In this document: positions 8,971-18,166 of the stretch, in pieces
How the letters are laid out: every line of letters starts with the position of its first letter
How positions within the stretch are numbered: the stretch's first letter is position 1
Origin: JACPYM01 sp031423495
Lineage (GTDB): Bacteria > Acidobacteriota > Blastocatellia > RBC074
Reading direction: 5' to 3'
Assembly (NCBI GenBank): GCA_031423495.1
Contig: JANPFP010000185.1
Coordinates: forward strand, 1-64,000
Length of the DNA stretch: 64,000 nt
The notes under the pieces: generated by a model
What the model was told of the DNA's origin: nothing
Databases searched by the model: none
The model's input: only the letters and a program-made list of their open reading frames with translations
Position numbers and translations under genes: made by a program

Positions 8971-10428
8971 TTACCGCAAGTGCGCGGAGTCGTGGTTGAT
9001 TTTACTCACGGCTGCCGCCAATCGCCCAGCGGCTTCAGCAGGCAAACGCATCAACGTCATCGGACGCAATCCGCCCAACACTAAAAACAACAATGCCACG
9101 GTTAAGGCCCAACGTTCGCGCGGCAAGGCGTCGGTGATGGCGCGAGCTTCGCGTCCGGGCTGGCCCAAAAACAAACGAATGAACAGCCGCAACACGTGAA
9201 AAGCGTTAAGCGCCGTGACCAGCGCGAGAATGAAGCCCAGATGCGGATGCGACTCGAGCGTACCGTGCAACAAGAGGTCTTCGGCGGCGAAACCCAGCGT
9301 GAGTGGCAAGCCAACGAGCGCGAGTCCGCCAGTGGCGAAAAATACCGCAAGACGCGGCGCGCTGGCGGCAAGCCCCAGTGACCTGACGCCATCCCACGGC
9401 GTAGCGAGGCGCGCTTCGATAGCGGTGTAAACCAGCGCCAGCATCGTCGTAGCGACCGCTACGACTTGCCAATGTATCAACGCGCCCGTGATGCCATCGG
9501 CGTTGGCGCTTTCCAGACCAACCAAAATAAACGAGCTTTGACTGATCGAAAGCAACGCCAACAGACGGCGCGGCTGGCGTTCGGCACAAGCCAATACCGC
9601 AGCATAAAGCGCGGTTACTAAACCAAGATCGCCCAATAAGGGCAAAGCTCCACGCGCTATGTCAGGCAACGCGGGCAACGCGAAACGTGCGATCAGGAAT
9701 GCGCCGAGATGTCCGTTGACTAACAAGGTGAGCGGCAACAGCGGGCCGCGTTCATAGGAAGCCAGCATCCACGAGTGAGCGGGCAACAAACCTTTGCGCA
9801 AAAAGACGGCAATCATCAGCAAGGCAAAAGCTGCGGTCAGCAACGGCGCGTTGCCAGCGCGCACTGTCACCATACTGAACCGCGCGCCTTCGGTCGTGGC
9901 GAGCGCGATCAGGGCAACAGCCGTGACTACCATCAGGCAACTGCCGATGAGAATGGCGCGCGCCAGTTTGGGCATCTCAGCTTCGTCCGTAACATTGAAA
10001 AAACGTTTGACGAAAAACGGCACGAGCGAAACGATCCACGCCAGTGCGAACACCGCGAGATTCGTCGTCGCATACGCCGCAAACGTAGCCGCGCTCAAAA
10101 GCAATACGCCTGCGACCCAATGCGGCGTAACCTTGCGGCGCGGCGCGAAACTCAGCACGCCCAACGCCAGCGCGGCGAACAATGGCAACGGAATTGCATT
10201 CAGCGCATCCGCGACAAAAAATTTTAAGAACGGTTCGTGCAACGTTGCGCAGTGATAAAGCGCGGCTTGCAAACTGGCTGCGAGCAACGCAACTAGGCTA
10301 ATCGTCAACGCGATCAATCCGATGCGGCGCGCGGCTTCGGCTTGCGGTGCGCGCCACGTCCACGTCGCGAACAGCAGCGGCGCGATGACGCTCAAACTCA
10401 GCCAGGGAAAAATCAGTTGCTCAGACAT
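8971..10428 (-). CDS. Second NuoL/M/N-like proton-conducting subunit of the DAB-type locus
   Basis: A 485-residue polytopic membrane protein (about 14 hydrophobic helices) of the antiporter-like NADH dehydrogenase family. A lysine in a helix break (FLRKGLLPAHSWMLASYERGP) corresponds to the conserved proton-path region of Nuo antiporter-like subunits. No other complex I subunits are nearby. It overlaps the end of the preceding DabB-like gene by 8 bp, which implies translational coupling and membership in the same complex. Classical DAB systems need one DabB; here the membrane arm appears split across two proteins or doubled. Energy coupling by cation or proton flux to DabA is family knowledge. 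Confidence 0.8.
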   Translation of the reverse strand: MSEQLIFPWLSLSVIAPLLFATWTWRAPQAEAARRIGLIALTISLVALLAASLQAALYHCATLHEPFLKFFVADALNAIPLPLFAALALGVLSFAPRRKVTPHWVAGVLLLSAATFAAYATTNLAVFALAWIVSLVPFFVKRFFNVTDEAEMPKLARAILIGSCLMVVTAVALIALATTEGARFSMVTVRAGNAPLLTAAFALLMIAVFLRKGLLPAHSWMLASYERGPLLPLTLLVNGHLGAFLIARFALPALPDIARGALPLLGDLGLVTALYAAVLACAERQPRRLLALLSISQSSFILVGLESANADGITGALIHWQVVAVATTMLALVYTAIEARLATPWDGVRSLGLAASAPRLAVFFATGGLALVGLPLTLGFAAEDLLLHGTLESHPHLGFILALVTALNAFHVLRLFIRLFLGQPGREARAITDALPRERWALTVALLFLVLGGLRPMTLMRLPAEAAGRLAAAVSKINHDSAHLR

Positions 10429-11800
10429 CAGCGGCCTCCATTTGCAGCGCGCCCGTATCCCGATTGCTTGCCAATACGCCTGCGCGTTTGGCGAGGCGGC
10501 GCTTGCTCGCGCGCGGCGTATCGTAGTTGCTCAGATACGATTCCAACTGGTGAAAGCGATGCGCGAGCCACAGCACGGGCGCGACGATGAATCGTTCGAG
10601 CGCCGTGTCGTGCTGGCCGCGTTCAAGCGCAAGACGATAGAGCCACGCGCGGAAGCCCGCGGGCAAAAGCTGTTCGTAATATGCGCCGGTCGTGCCCAAG
10701 TGCCCTCCGGCAGCAGCGTGCAGCCGATGATGATCGTGCAACATCGAAGGCGCGCGCAGGAATTGCAGCGTACGAGCTACGGCATGGCTGCAAATATGAA
10801 AGAGCGCGAGCCGAGTAAAGCCAAAACCAATCTCGACGAAAATCAATCCGACTTGCGTGAGCGCGGCATAAGCCAGCGCCGTCTTGGCGTCAGCCGATAC
10901 GCGACCGGTGAGCGTGCCGTGCAAGGCCGTCAGCAAGCCAATCGCAATCACCGCCGCCGTCGCAACGCGCGAAGCCGCGAGCAGCGGTTCGGCGCGCAAG
11001 AGCAAATAGGCTCCGGCGTGAATCGAAAGCGCGCCGTAAAAAATCGCGCTCGACGGCGTAGGCCCTTCCATCGCGCGCGGCAGCCAGCCTGAAAAAGGCA
11101 CTTGCGCGGCTTTGCCCATTGCGGCAAGCAATAACAGCAAGCCGATGATGGTGGCGACGGCAGGCGAAAATTCATGCGTATGCCATTCGGCGAAGGCGCT
11201 CGGTACGTGATAGAGGTGCAAGAGCGCCGCGCCCGTGAGCAGGCCGATGTCGCATACTCGATAGGCGAGAAAGACGCGCAACGCGTTGTAAACCGGCTCT
11301 TCGCGGAACTGAAAGAATCCGATCAGCAAAACCGACGTGAGTCCGACCAGTTCCCAGCCACCGATAATCAAATCAACGGTCGCCGCCGTAAACAGCAAGA
11401 GTGCGCCAAAGCCGAACAAGTTGAGCAGCAGGAAAAAGCGCAGATAGCCTTCGTCACGATGCAGATAGCTTTGTGAGAACGCCGCGACCGTGCCGACGAG
11501 AATGACGGTCAGCGCAACGAGCGGAAAGGCTACGCGGTCAAGTACGAAAGCCAGCGGGAAATGATATTGCTCGACCGTGAACCAGTCGCCCAGCGATGCG
11601 CGCACAACGGTTTGCCCGGTAACAATCATTCGCACGCCAAGCCAAGCCATACCCAATGTGCAAAGCGCGTAACACGCTTTGGTGAGTTGCGCGACGAGGC
11701 GTTCGTGCGGCGTAGCGCCCAGCAACCAACTCAAGCCGAGCGCGGCAAAGAGTAAGCCGGGCAGAAAGATGATCGCAATCAACAAGTAAGAAAATTCCAT
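10421..11800 (-). CDS. dabB: DabB-like (NuoL-type) cation-conducting subunit of inorganic carbon uptake complex
   Basis: A 459-residue membrane protein similar to the NuoL/NdhF family. It holds the conserved glutamate motif GGWELVGLTSVLLIGFF, and the lysine helix MGKAAQVPFSGWLPRAMEGP with the following TPSSA. It is shorter than NuoL and lacks the long lateral helix, as expected of DabB. The C-terminal 80 residues (from about 380) are hydrophilic and basic. Downstream of DabA by 105 bp and overlapping the next subunit by 8 bp, it should form the membrane partner that supplies the driving ion to DabA. The genomic context with DUF2309 makes this assignment firmer than sequence alone. Confidence 0.85.
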   Translation of the reverse strand: MEFSYLLIAIIFLPGLLFAALGLSWLLGATPHERLVAQLTKACYALCTLGMAWLGVRMIVTGQTVVRASLGDWFTVEQYHFPLAFVLDRVAFPLVALTVILVGTVAAFSQSYLHRDEGYLRFFLLLNLFGFGALLLFTAATVDLIIGGWELVGLTSVLLIGFFQFREEPVYNALRVFLAYRVCDIGLLTGAALLHLYHVPSAFAEWHTHEFSPAVATIIGLLLLLAAMGKAAQVPFSGWLPRAMEGPTPSSAIFYGALSIHAGAYLLLRAEPLLAASRVATAAVIAIGLLTALHGTLTGRVSADAKTALAYAALTQVGLIFVEIGFGFTRLALFHICSHAVARTLQFLRAPSMLHDHHRLHAAAGGHLGTTGAYYEQLLPAGFRAWLYRLALERGQHDTALERFIVAPVLWLAHRFHQLESYLSNYDTPRASKRRLAKRAGVLASNRDTGALQMEAADV

Positions 11801-11815
11801 AACCTCAAACCAAAA

Positions 11816-11889
11816 CAGGCAGGAAAAAGGGGGCAGGAAGAAGTTACGTAATGGAGCAGATCGTTTTTCCTGCCCATTTTTCCTGCCTG
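11816..11889. repeat. Inverted repeat between dabA and dabB
   Basis: The arms at 11816-11842 (CAGGCAGGAAAAAGGGGGCA...) and 11864-11889 are largely complementary (purine-rich on the left, pyrimidine-rich on the right). They fill most of the 105-bp gap between two genes that belong to one complex. The hairpin may tune the stoichiometry of DabA to the membrane subunits by partial termination or mRNA processing; this is inference. Confidence 0.75.
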
Positions 11890-11905
11890 CGAAATGATTT
11901 GCGCC

Positions 11906-14848
11906 TTACGCCGCTGCCGCCGCGACGCGGACGATGGGCAAGTGTTCGAGCTTGCCTTGAAACCACGCGGGCGAATTCGCCACGACCGGCAGCGTGTCGA
12001 GCCGTTCGGTGAATGGCTCAAACTCGCCGTTGCGAAAAACGTGCAGCTTTCCGTCAACCGGGTCGCAGGTGACAACGCGAATCCAGCGGTTTTCGACCAG
12101 TTCGCGCAAGCCCGCGTTCGGCCAGGCGGCATTCAAGAAACGTTCCGGCGAAGTCTCGCAAATCAGCAACAAGCGGACGGGCTCGTGGACTTCGACCATT
12201 TGCCAGGGCAGCCCCGTGCGTAGGTCGCTCGCGTGACCGTTCATCACGCCGACCAGGCCGGTGACGTTGTGCGGCAGTTTCGTACCGCAGCCGTAACGTT
12301 CGTTATCAACAAACGAAAAGTAATATTCGAGATTGATGCCTGCGCAAACCGGCCCCGCCGCGCCCAGCAAGGCCGCGAGCGATTGGTCTTCGGCGTCAAT
12401 CGTCGCGTCGTAAGAAATCAGAAAGGCGCGACGATCTAAGAACAAACCACGAGTGAGCGAACGGCGGCCCACGATAGCGACGGCGTTCGTCGCGTGGCCG
12501 TACTCAGGACGCGGTTCGGCCAGATGGTCGGCGCGTTCCTGCACATGACGCAGCGCGGCGGCGGGCGTTTCATCGCGGTATGCGGCTTCGAAACGGCGCG
12601 AGCGTTCGAGCGCATTGCCAGCACGCGCTGCGTCAAGGGCTTGACGAATGAACGCGAAATCAGCCGCGTGCGTGGCGGGGATGTCGGCTTCGTCAAAATA
12701 GATTACGTCGTCGTTGCAGGTGTCGTGATAGCCGCCGACAAACCACGTGTCGTCAGGGATAACAACGCCGAGCGAACGCATCGTTTCGCGCACTTGCGAA
12801 TGATTCGCCATCGCGGCAAACAGGCGCGCGTTCGGGCCGCCACGGCGTCCGCCACACGCTCCGCAATCGTGCGCCGATTCGTGCGGATTGTTCAGGCTGG
12901 TCGAGCCGTGTCCCAGCACGACGAAAATGCGCGCGTGCTTTTCAATTACGCCTGCCGCGCGCAACAAGCCCGCCACGCGTTCGGCTTTTTCCTGCACGGT
13001 GAAACCCAACATTAAGCCTTCGGTCAGATCGTGGCCGGTGGCGTCTTGCCGCATCAACGTGACTTCGGTGCGCGGGTCGGGCAAGAAGCGTTCGCCCAAC
13101 CAGCGATAAAGCTGTCCGGCGCGCAACGGAGCCAGCACGCGCGTGATGAGAGGAAAGAGCGAGATCAGCCCCAACACCGCAGTACTCAACATGCCGCGCA
13201 CCAAAGTACGCGAACCGACCCACGAGTTATGCGTGAGCGTCGCCCACACTTGGCGGCGCTGTTGGCGGCGTTCGTGCAAGTCGGCGTGGTCAGCGGCGGG
13301 CTTTTCGACAATGGCATGTTGCGGCGTAACGACGACGGGACACAGCGCGACCGCGTGGGCGTCATCAAGTCCGCGATAGTTCATGGCTACGCCAAAAAAA
13401 CCGGCTGCGCCGAGCGTTTCAACATTGGGCGCGAACTCTTCCAACGCGCGGCGCATGGATTCTTCGCGTTCGTCAATGCAAAACAGCACCTGCGCGGCGG
13501 GGCGATTCGACGAATCGCGCATCGGATTAATCGTCGCGCGATGCGTTTGCAGCGGCGCGAGAATCAATCGTTCGTGTTGCCGTTCGTAAGCCAGATGCCA
13601 AACGCGGCGGCGTTCAAGGTCGTCAAAGGCGTTGACCTCGTCGGCCAACTTGCTGAACTCGGCCTCGCTTAACGAATTGAGTTGTCCGGCAGAAAGGCCG
13701 AGCAGTTGGGCTACGTCAAACAGGTGCGCGACGGCGGCCATGTGTTCGGCTTCGTGCGAAGTTTTTGCTGGCAATGGTTGTTGCCAGTGCGACCAGACGC
13801 TGCCGTCCAATTCAGCGTTTTGCCAAGCTTGTTCGGCGGCGACAGCCATCAACGTCAAACGTACGGCGAGAAAATCCATCAGCGAACACGGCAACGCTTC
13901 GTACGGCGCGAGGCTAGGGTCTTCTTCCAACCGACGCATCAAGCCTGCCCAGCCGGGCAGGCAGAGCAATTCGGCAGTAAGAAAAGTGTCCCAATGTTCA
14001 GGCGCGACGCTGAATCGCTCAAGCCAGTGCAAGACGACGGCTTTGGCAGACAGGAGCTTGTCGGCCTGTCGTTGCCATTCGCGTTGCAGCCCGCGCAATT
14101 GCACTCGTTCGAGCGTGAAAGGTTTGCGCATCAGTTCGCGCACCGCGACATAAAAGCCGCGTTCGCGTTCGGGCATCGGCCAATAAGCCTGCCCTTGATC
14201 GAGAAAGACCGCACACAACCGAATGAGCAGCGGTTGAAAGGCCTCTTCGATGTCTTCGTCGCAACGCGCCTGCAACGCCTGACGAGGATGGGCCGGACGT
14301 TGGGGCGCATTGTTTTTATCGGCGTTGTACCGATAGCGTTGGTAGCACGCAGTGAATAAAGCTCTGGTCGCGGCGGCTTCGGTTTGGCGCCCGATGACGT
14401 TCTGGCGCGTGACGGCGTCAAGATCGCGCCGCACTTGATCGAGCAGCGCGCCTTCTTCGATTTGCCATTCGATGTTTTCCGCCGTGAGCGAACGCAGCCC
14501 CGGCACGAGCATCGCTCGACGCAACGCGCGCCGCGTGAGGCCGCGCGTCCAAATGGCGGCGTCGGGTTCGTCATTCAACACCAACTCAAGATCGCTATCA
14601 GTGATGCGACCGCGTTCGTAATCAACCCGATAGTCCGCTTCATTGAGAAACGGTTTCGTGCCGAAAACCTGCGAAGCCTCAACCACTGCTTGCTCAAACG
14701 ACAGGTGTTGAAAAGCGTGCAGCGTGTTGTGATGGATAAATACGCCAATCGGCCCTTGCATCGGCAACAGATGCGCTGCGTGATCAAGCGTGTGTTTCAA
14801 CGTAGCTGATGCGTCGTGGCTATTAGCGTGTGAACTTTCGGTTCTCAT
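11906..14848 (-). CDS. dabA: DabA (DUF2309/UPF0753), zinc-dependent CO2-hydrating subunit of the DAB carbon uptake complex
   Basis: A 980-residue protein with all four residues that form the beta-carbonic-anhydrase-like site described for DabA: C457 and D459 in VLFCIDEREES, H646 in LGHGSTSLNNP and C661 in ESAHDCGACGGRRGG. The N-terminal GPIGVFIHHNTLHAFQHLSF is the family opening. DabA is believed to hydrate CO2 to bicarbonate on the cytoplasmic side, made vectorial by cation flow through DabB. The start overlaps the stop of the SulP gene by 4 bp (ATGA), giving a tightly coupled operon. It is at the long end for the family, probably because of insertions between residues 170 and 400. Confidence 0.93.
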   Translation of the reverse strand: MRTESSHANSHDASATLKHTLDHAAHLLPMQGPIGVFIHHNTLHAFQHLSFEQAVVEASQVFGTKPFLNEADYRVDYERGRITDSDLELVLNDEPDAAIWTRGLTRRALRRAMLVPGLRSLTAENIEWQIEEGALLDQVRRDLDAVTRQNVIGRQTEAAATRALFTACYQRYRYNADKNNAPQRPAHPRQALQARCDEDIEEAFQPLLIRLCAVFLDQGQAYWPMPERERGFYVAVRELMRKPFTLERVQLRGLQREWQRQADKLLSAKAVVLHWLERFSVAPEHWDTFLTAELLCLPGWAGLMRRLEEDPSLAPYEALPCSLMDFLAVRLTLMAVAAEQAWQNAELDGSVWSHWQQPLPAKTSHEAEHMAAVAHLFDVAQLLGLSAGQLNSLSEAEFSKLADEVNAFDDLERRRVWHLAYERQHERLILAPLQTHRATINPMRDSSNRPAAQVLFCIDEREESMRRALEEFAPNVETLGAAGFFGVAMNYRGLDDAHAVALCPVVVTPQHAIVEKPAADHADLHERRQQRRQVWATLTHNSWVGSRTLVRGMLSTAVLGLISLFPLITRVLAPLRAGQLYRWLGERFLPDPRTEVTLMRQDATGHDLTEGLMLGFTVQEKAERVAGLLRAAGVIEKHARIFVVLGHGSTSLNNPHESAHDCGACGGRRGGPNARLFAAMANHSQVRETMRSLGVVIPDDTWFVGGYHDTCNDDVIYFDEADIPATHAADFAFIRQALDAARAGNALERSRRFEAAYRDETPAAALRHVQERADHLAEPRPEYGHATNAVAIVGRRSLTRGLFLDRRAFLISYDATIDAEDQSLAALLGAAGPVCAGINLEYYFSFVDNERYGCGTKLPHNVTGLVGVMNGHASDLRTGLPWQMVEVHEPVRLLLICETSPERFLNAAWPNAGLRELVENRWIRVVTCDPVDGKLHVFRNGEFEPFTERLDTLPVVANSPAWFQGKLEHLPIVRVAAAAA

Positions 14849-16458
14849 TCTGTTGCGCTCTGCAAGCGGCGACGCGCCGCGAGTTCGTGGCCTGACATGG
14901 GTTGATGTTCGTCGAGGCCGGTGATGACCAGTTCGCGGTTCGACCAGCGTTTGTTCATCGTATGCAACTTGTCGAGTACGGTGTGATCTATGACCCAGGC
15001 GTTTTCAAAATTGATGATGACCTGTTTGACTGAATCGTCCAGCGTATTCAGCCGGTTATACAAACCCAAATAGTTGGTGAAAACGGCGGCATCCTGCACA
15101 TCTAATAACAATGCATCGCCTTCGCGCTTTTCGTGAATGACGGCGCGGAACAGGCTCTTGAAAGGCGCTCCGTTTTTGAGGTGCAGCAAAATTTTCAGAA
15201 TCAGCCCGACGCCGACGCCAACCAACAAATCGGTGGCGAGCGTGACAACCATTGTGACGACGAACAGGAAAAGCTGTTCGGGGCCTACGTGATAGGCGTG
15301 CTTGAACTCGTTCGGCGAAGCCAATCGGAAGCCCGTGTAAATCAACATCGCCGCCAACGCCGCATAAGGAATCTCTTGCAACAAGCCCGGCAGCAACGCG
15401 ACTGAAAGCAGCAAAAACAGGCCGTGGAAGAAATTCGACCACGAAGATTTCGCGCCGCTGTCAATGTTGGCTTTGCTGCGGACGATTTCAGAAATCATCG
15501 GCAGTCCGCCAATCGCCGACGCCAGCGTGTTGCATACGCCGGTGGCGAGCAGGTCGCGTTTCAAATCGCTGGAGCGCTTTTCGGGGTCGAGCGAATCAAC
15601 CGCCGTGACGCTCAACAGCGATTCAATCGAGCCGACCAACGTGAACATCACGATGTATTTGATCGAAACGCCTGACAAAATCAGCGAGAAATCAGGAAAG
15701 GCCATCGCCTTAATCAACGAACCCGGCAGGCGAATCAGGTAGTTCGGCCCCACGGTGAAAGCGTGATGCGCGAAGTTGTAAACGTGTTCGTGTTCGAGAT
15801 CGAAAAACAATCCGAGCGGTACGGCCAACGCCAGCACAATCATTTGACCGGGAACCTTTTTGGCAAATTTGGCTTTGATAAACGGCAAGCCGAACAACAC
15901 CACCAGCGACAACAACCCAATGGCGAAAACTTCGGGGTTGAGATGCGCGACGCTGTGCGGAATTTCGGCAAGCAAGTGCAGCGGTTCTTTGCCTTCAGGT
16001 TTGACGCCCAACAGCACGTGAGCTTGTTTTGAAATAATGATGACGCCGATGGCGGCGAGCATGCCGTGGACTACGGCGGAAGGCATCAGGTTGCCGACGA
16101 CGCCCGCACCGATGAGCGCGAGAATGATTTGCAAGACACCGGCTACGACGCCTACGGCGAGTGCGCGGCGATAGCCCATCACCGGATCGTTGTTGCTGAG
16201 TTGCGTGAGTTCAGTGACCGCGCCCAGCGCAATTACGATCAAGCCCGCCGCCGGGCCTTTGATCGTCAAGCGTGCGCCGCCCATAAAACGCGAAAGCATT
16301 CCGCCGATGATCGCGGTGAAAACTCCGGCAATCGGCGGATAGCCGCTGGCGACCGAAATGCCCAGACATAAAGGCAGTGCGATCAGGAAAACCAGAAAGC
16401 CTGACGTTAAGTCAGCTTTCCAGGTCGTTGTGGATTGATTCAATTGTGGTTCAGCCAT
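14845..16458 (-). CDS. SulP-family anion transporter with C-terminal STAS domain (likely bicarbonate)
   Basis: A 537-residue protein with about 12-14 membrane helices and a C-terminal STAS domain (about 440-520: LLLDVQDAAVFTNYLGLYNR... VIINFENAWVIDHTVLDKL). N-terminal motifs include FLIALPLCLGISVASGYPP and GAVTELTQLSNNDPVMGYRR, typical of SulP carriers. Family members move sulfate, bicarbonate or other anions. Its position as first gene of a dabA-dabB operon, overlapping dabA by 4 bp, points to bicarbonate or CO2-linked transport, often Na+-coupled. There is no fused or adjacent carbonic anhydrase. Transcription must start in the repeat-rich gap shared with the divergent two-component system. 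Confidence 0.85.
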   Translation of the reverse strand: MAEPQLNQSTTTWKADLTSGFLVFLIALPLCLGISVASGYPPIAGVFTAIIGGMLSRFMGGARLTIKGPAAGLIVIALGAVTELTQLSNNDPVMGYRRALAVGVVAGVLQIILALIGAGVVGNLMPSAVVHGMLAAIGVIIISKQAHVLLGVKPEGKEPLHLLAEIPHSVAHLNPEVFAIGLLSLVVLFGLPFIKAKFAKKVPGQMIVLALAVPLGLFFDLEHEHVYNFAHHAFTVGPNYLIRLPGSLIKAMAFPDFSLILSGVSIKYIVMFTLVGSIESLLSVTAVDSLDPEKRSSDLKRDLLATGVCNTLASAIGGLPMISEIVRSKANIDSGAKSSWSNFFHGLFLLLSVALLPGLLQEIPYAALAAMLIYTGFRLASPNEFKHAYHVGPEQLFLFVVTMVVTLATDLLVGVGVGLILKILLHLKNGAPFKSLFRAVIHEKREGDALLLDVQDAAVFTNYLGLYNRLNTLDDSVKQVIINFENAWVIDHTVLDKLHTMNKRWSNRELVITGLDEHQPMSGHELAARRRLQSATE

Positions 16459-16557
16459 TGGGTTCCTCTAGGTTTGCAAGATTACCGGCAGAGGATGAGC
16501 GTTCTCGGCTTTTCAAACTATCCCCTCGACAAGGGGTATGGCTTACCTGTTTTAGGG

Positions 16558-16853
16558 TAGTGGCTAGTGACTGGTGGCTAGTGGCTGGTCAGAGCGCCTG
16601 CTTCCGGTATAAGTTCTCGCCGATAGGGTTGCGCGAGCGAACGGCTTTCTGAACTAAATCGAAGCAAAAAAGAATTGGACAGGATTTACATGATTTTCAG
16701 GATGGACAGGATAAGCATAACGTTGAGATACCTATGTTTATTGGCCCATCCGGTAAATCCTGAAAATCATGTAAATCCTGTCCAATTTCGCCTGTTCCAA
16801 TGTTGTCTGTTTCGATTTAGCCACCGTCACTAGCCACCAGCCACTAACCACTA
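16558..16853. repeat. Nested double inverted repeat in the sulP/histidine kinase intergenic region
   Basis: The outer pair is 16558-16589 (TAGTGGCTAGTGACTGGTGG...) against 16819-16853 (...CCAGCCACTAACCACTA). The inner element runs from CTAAATCGAA (about 16654) to TTCGATTTAG (about 16820). It contains a perfect 31-bp inverted repeat, 16673-16703 against 16757-16787, with a 53-base loop. The inner unit belongs to the same family as 5799-5985 and the outer one to the family at 21332-21411. The last base of the outer arm is the A of the kinase start codon. Confidence 0.9.
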
Positions 16854-18166
16854 TGCCTTTCACGATTTCAAAACATCGCCCGCTCTGGATTTTGATCGCA
16901 GGCTTCGCCTTAGTGATTGGTTCGCTGGCGTTGGCGGCGTGGTTCGGCTTTCGGCAAGCGAATCTGATTCGCAAGCAGGCGGCGGCGTTGGTGGAAGAAC
17001 ATCGCTTCACGGCGCATCTGGTAGACGACCTCGCGCTCGAACAGCATCGCGCTAGTACGTTATTGCTCGCGGCTTCGCGCTCGTCGTTGTATCCGGCAGG
17101 CCGCGCAGAAAAAGAATTGAAAGAGTTTGAAGACGCGCTGCCCGCGATTGCGCGCGAAGGCACTGCGGTCTTGCCAAGTCCGCTGTGGGAGCAGTTGACG
17201 ACCGAAGCAAAGGCTTATGGGGCGGCGTTGCGACAGGCGCTCGCACAACGCGCCGAAGCGAAAGCCGATGTGCTGGCATTGCAAGCGCGATACGATGCGT
17301 TCATCGAAGTGACCGATCAGATTCTCATACAGGATTCGTTACACGCCGCCGATGTCGAAGGCCGCATCGAACAGGAATCGGTCGAGTTGACCAATAAAGC
17401 AGGCGGCTTGTTGATCACGACCTTGTTGCTGGCGGTGCTGTGCGCTGCCGCGACGATTCGGTTTACCTTAGGCGCGTTGCGGCGGATGCGGCAGCAAGAC
17501 CGCGAAATCAATCGCGTCTCGTGGCATTTGATTAAAGGGCAGGAAGAATCCGCCCGCCGCTTTTCGCACGAGATGCACGACGAATTGGGACAATCGCTGA
17601 CGGGATTGAAAGCTATGCTCATGGCAGTCAAGCCGGAAGAATTCACCGCGCGCCGCGCCGATTGCCTGAGCCTGCTCGACGAAGCCATCGGCAACGTACG
17701 CGAGTTGTCGCAATTGCTGCGCCCGGTGATTCTGGACGATTTCGGTCTGGATGCCGCGTTGCGCTGGCTGGCCGAACGCTTTCAGCAACGTACGCGCATT
17801 GAAGTCGAAGTCAACGCCGCGCTGCCGCAACGGCTCGCTGACGAAGTGGAAACGCATCTCTTTCGCATTACCCAAGAAGCCCTGACCAATGTCGCGCGGC
17901 ACGCGGGCGCTTCGCGCGTAGACATCACGCTCGAACAACGCGAAGCCGATATCTGGCTCACCATCACCGACAACGGCGGAGGCTTACCGCGCAAAACCAC
18001 GAAAGCGCCAAGTCTGGGTTTGATCGGCATGCGTGCGCGGGCTGAACAGTTGGGCGGTACGTTCGCCTTGAGCGACAGCACGCCGCACGGCGTATGCGTT
18101 TCGATTTGCGTACCCGCGCGACTGGCGCAGGAAGCGCTGGAAACACAGGAAGAAACTTATGCCTGA
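16853..18166 (+). CDS. NarL-type sensor histidine kinase (HisKA_3)
   Basis: A 437-residue membrane kinase. Two hydrophobic helices (about 12-32 and 185-205) enclose a helical periplasmic sensor of roughly 150 residues without a recognisable ligand domain. The cytoplasmic part has the HisKA_3 H-box SHEMHDELGQSLTGLKAM with phospho-accepting H242. The GHKL ATPase follows: N-box EALTNVARHA, G1 DNGGGL and G2 GLIGMRARAEQLGG. It overlaps its response regulator by 8 bp. The ATG directly follows a CCACTA repeat, so there is no conventional ribosome binding site; later starts would delete the first helix. It faces the carbon-uptake operon divergently, which makes that operon a candidate target. Confidence 0.87.
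   Translation: MPFTISKHRPLWILIAGFALVIGSLALAAWFGFRQANLIRKQAAALVEEHRFTAHLVDDLALEQHRASTLLLAASRSSLYPAGRAEKELKEFEDALPAIAREGTAVLPSPLWEQLTTEAKAYGAALRQALAQRAEAKADVLALQARYDAFIEVTDQILIQDSLHAADVEGRIEQESVELTNKAGGLLITTLLLAVLCAAATIRFTLGALRRMRQQDREINRVSWHLIKGQEESARRFSHEMHDELGQSLTGLKAMLMAVKPEEFTARRADCLSLLDEAIGNVRELSQLLRPVILDDFGLDAALRWLAERFQQRTRIEVEVNAALPQRLADEVETHLFRITQEALTNVARHAGASRVDITLEQREADIWLTITDNGGGLPRKTTKAPSLGLIGMRARAEQLGGTFALSDSTPHGVCVSICVPARLAQEALETQEETYA

Noticed and set aside
8971..11800. Respiratory complex I (nuo) operon
   Set aside because: Only antiporter-like membrane subunits are present, beside DabA and SulP, with no peripheral-arm or quinone-site subunits, so a DAB-type locus fits better.
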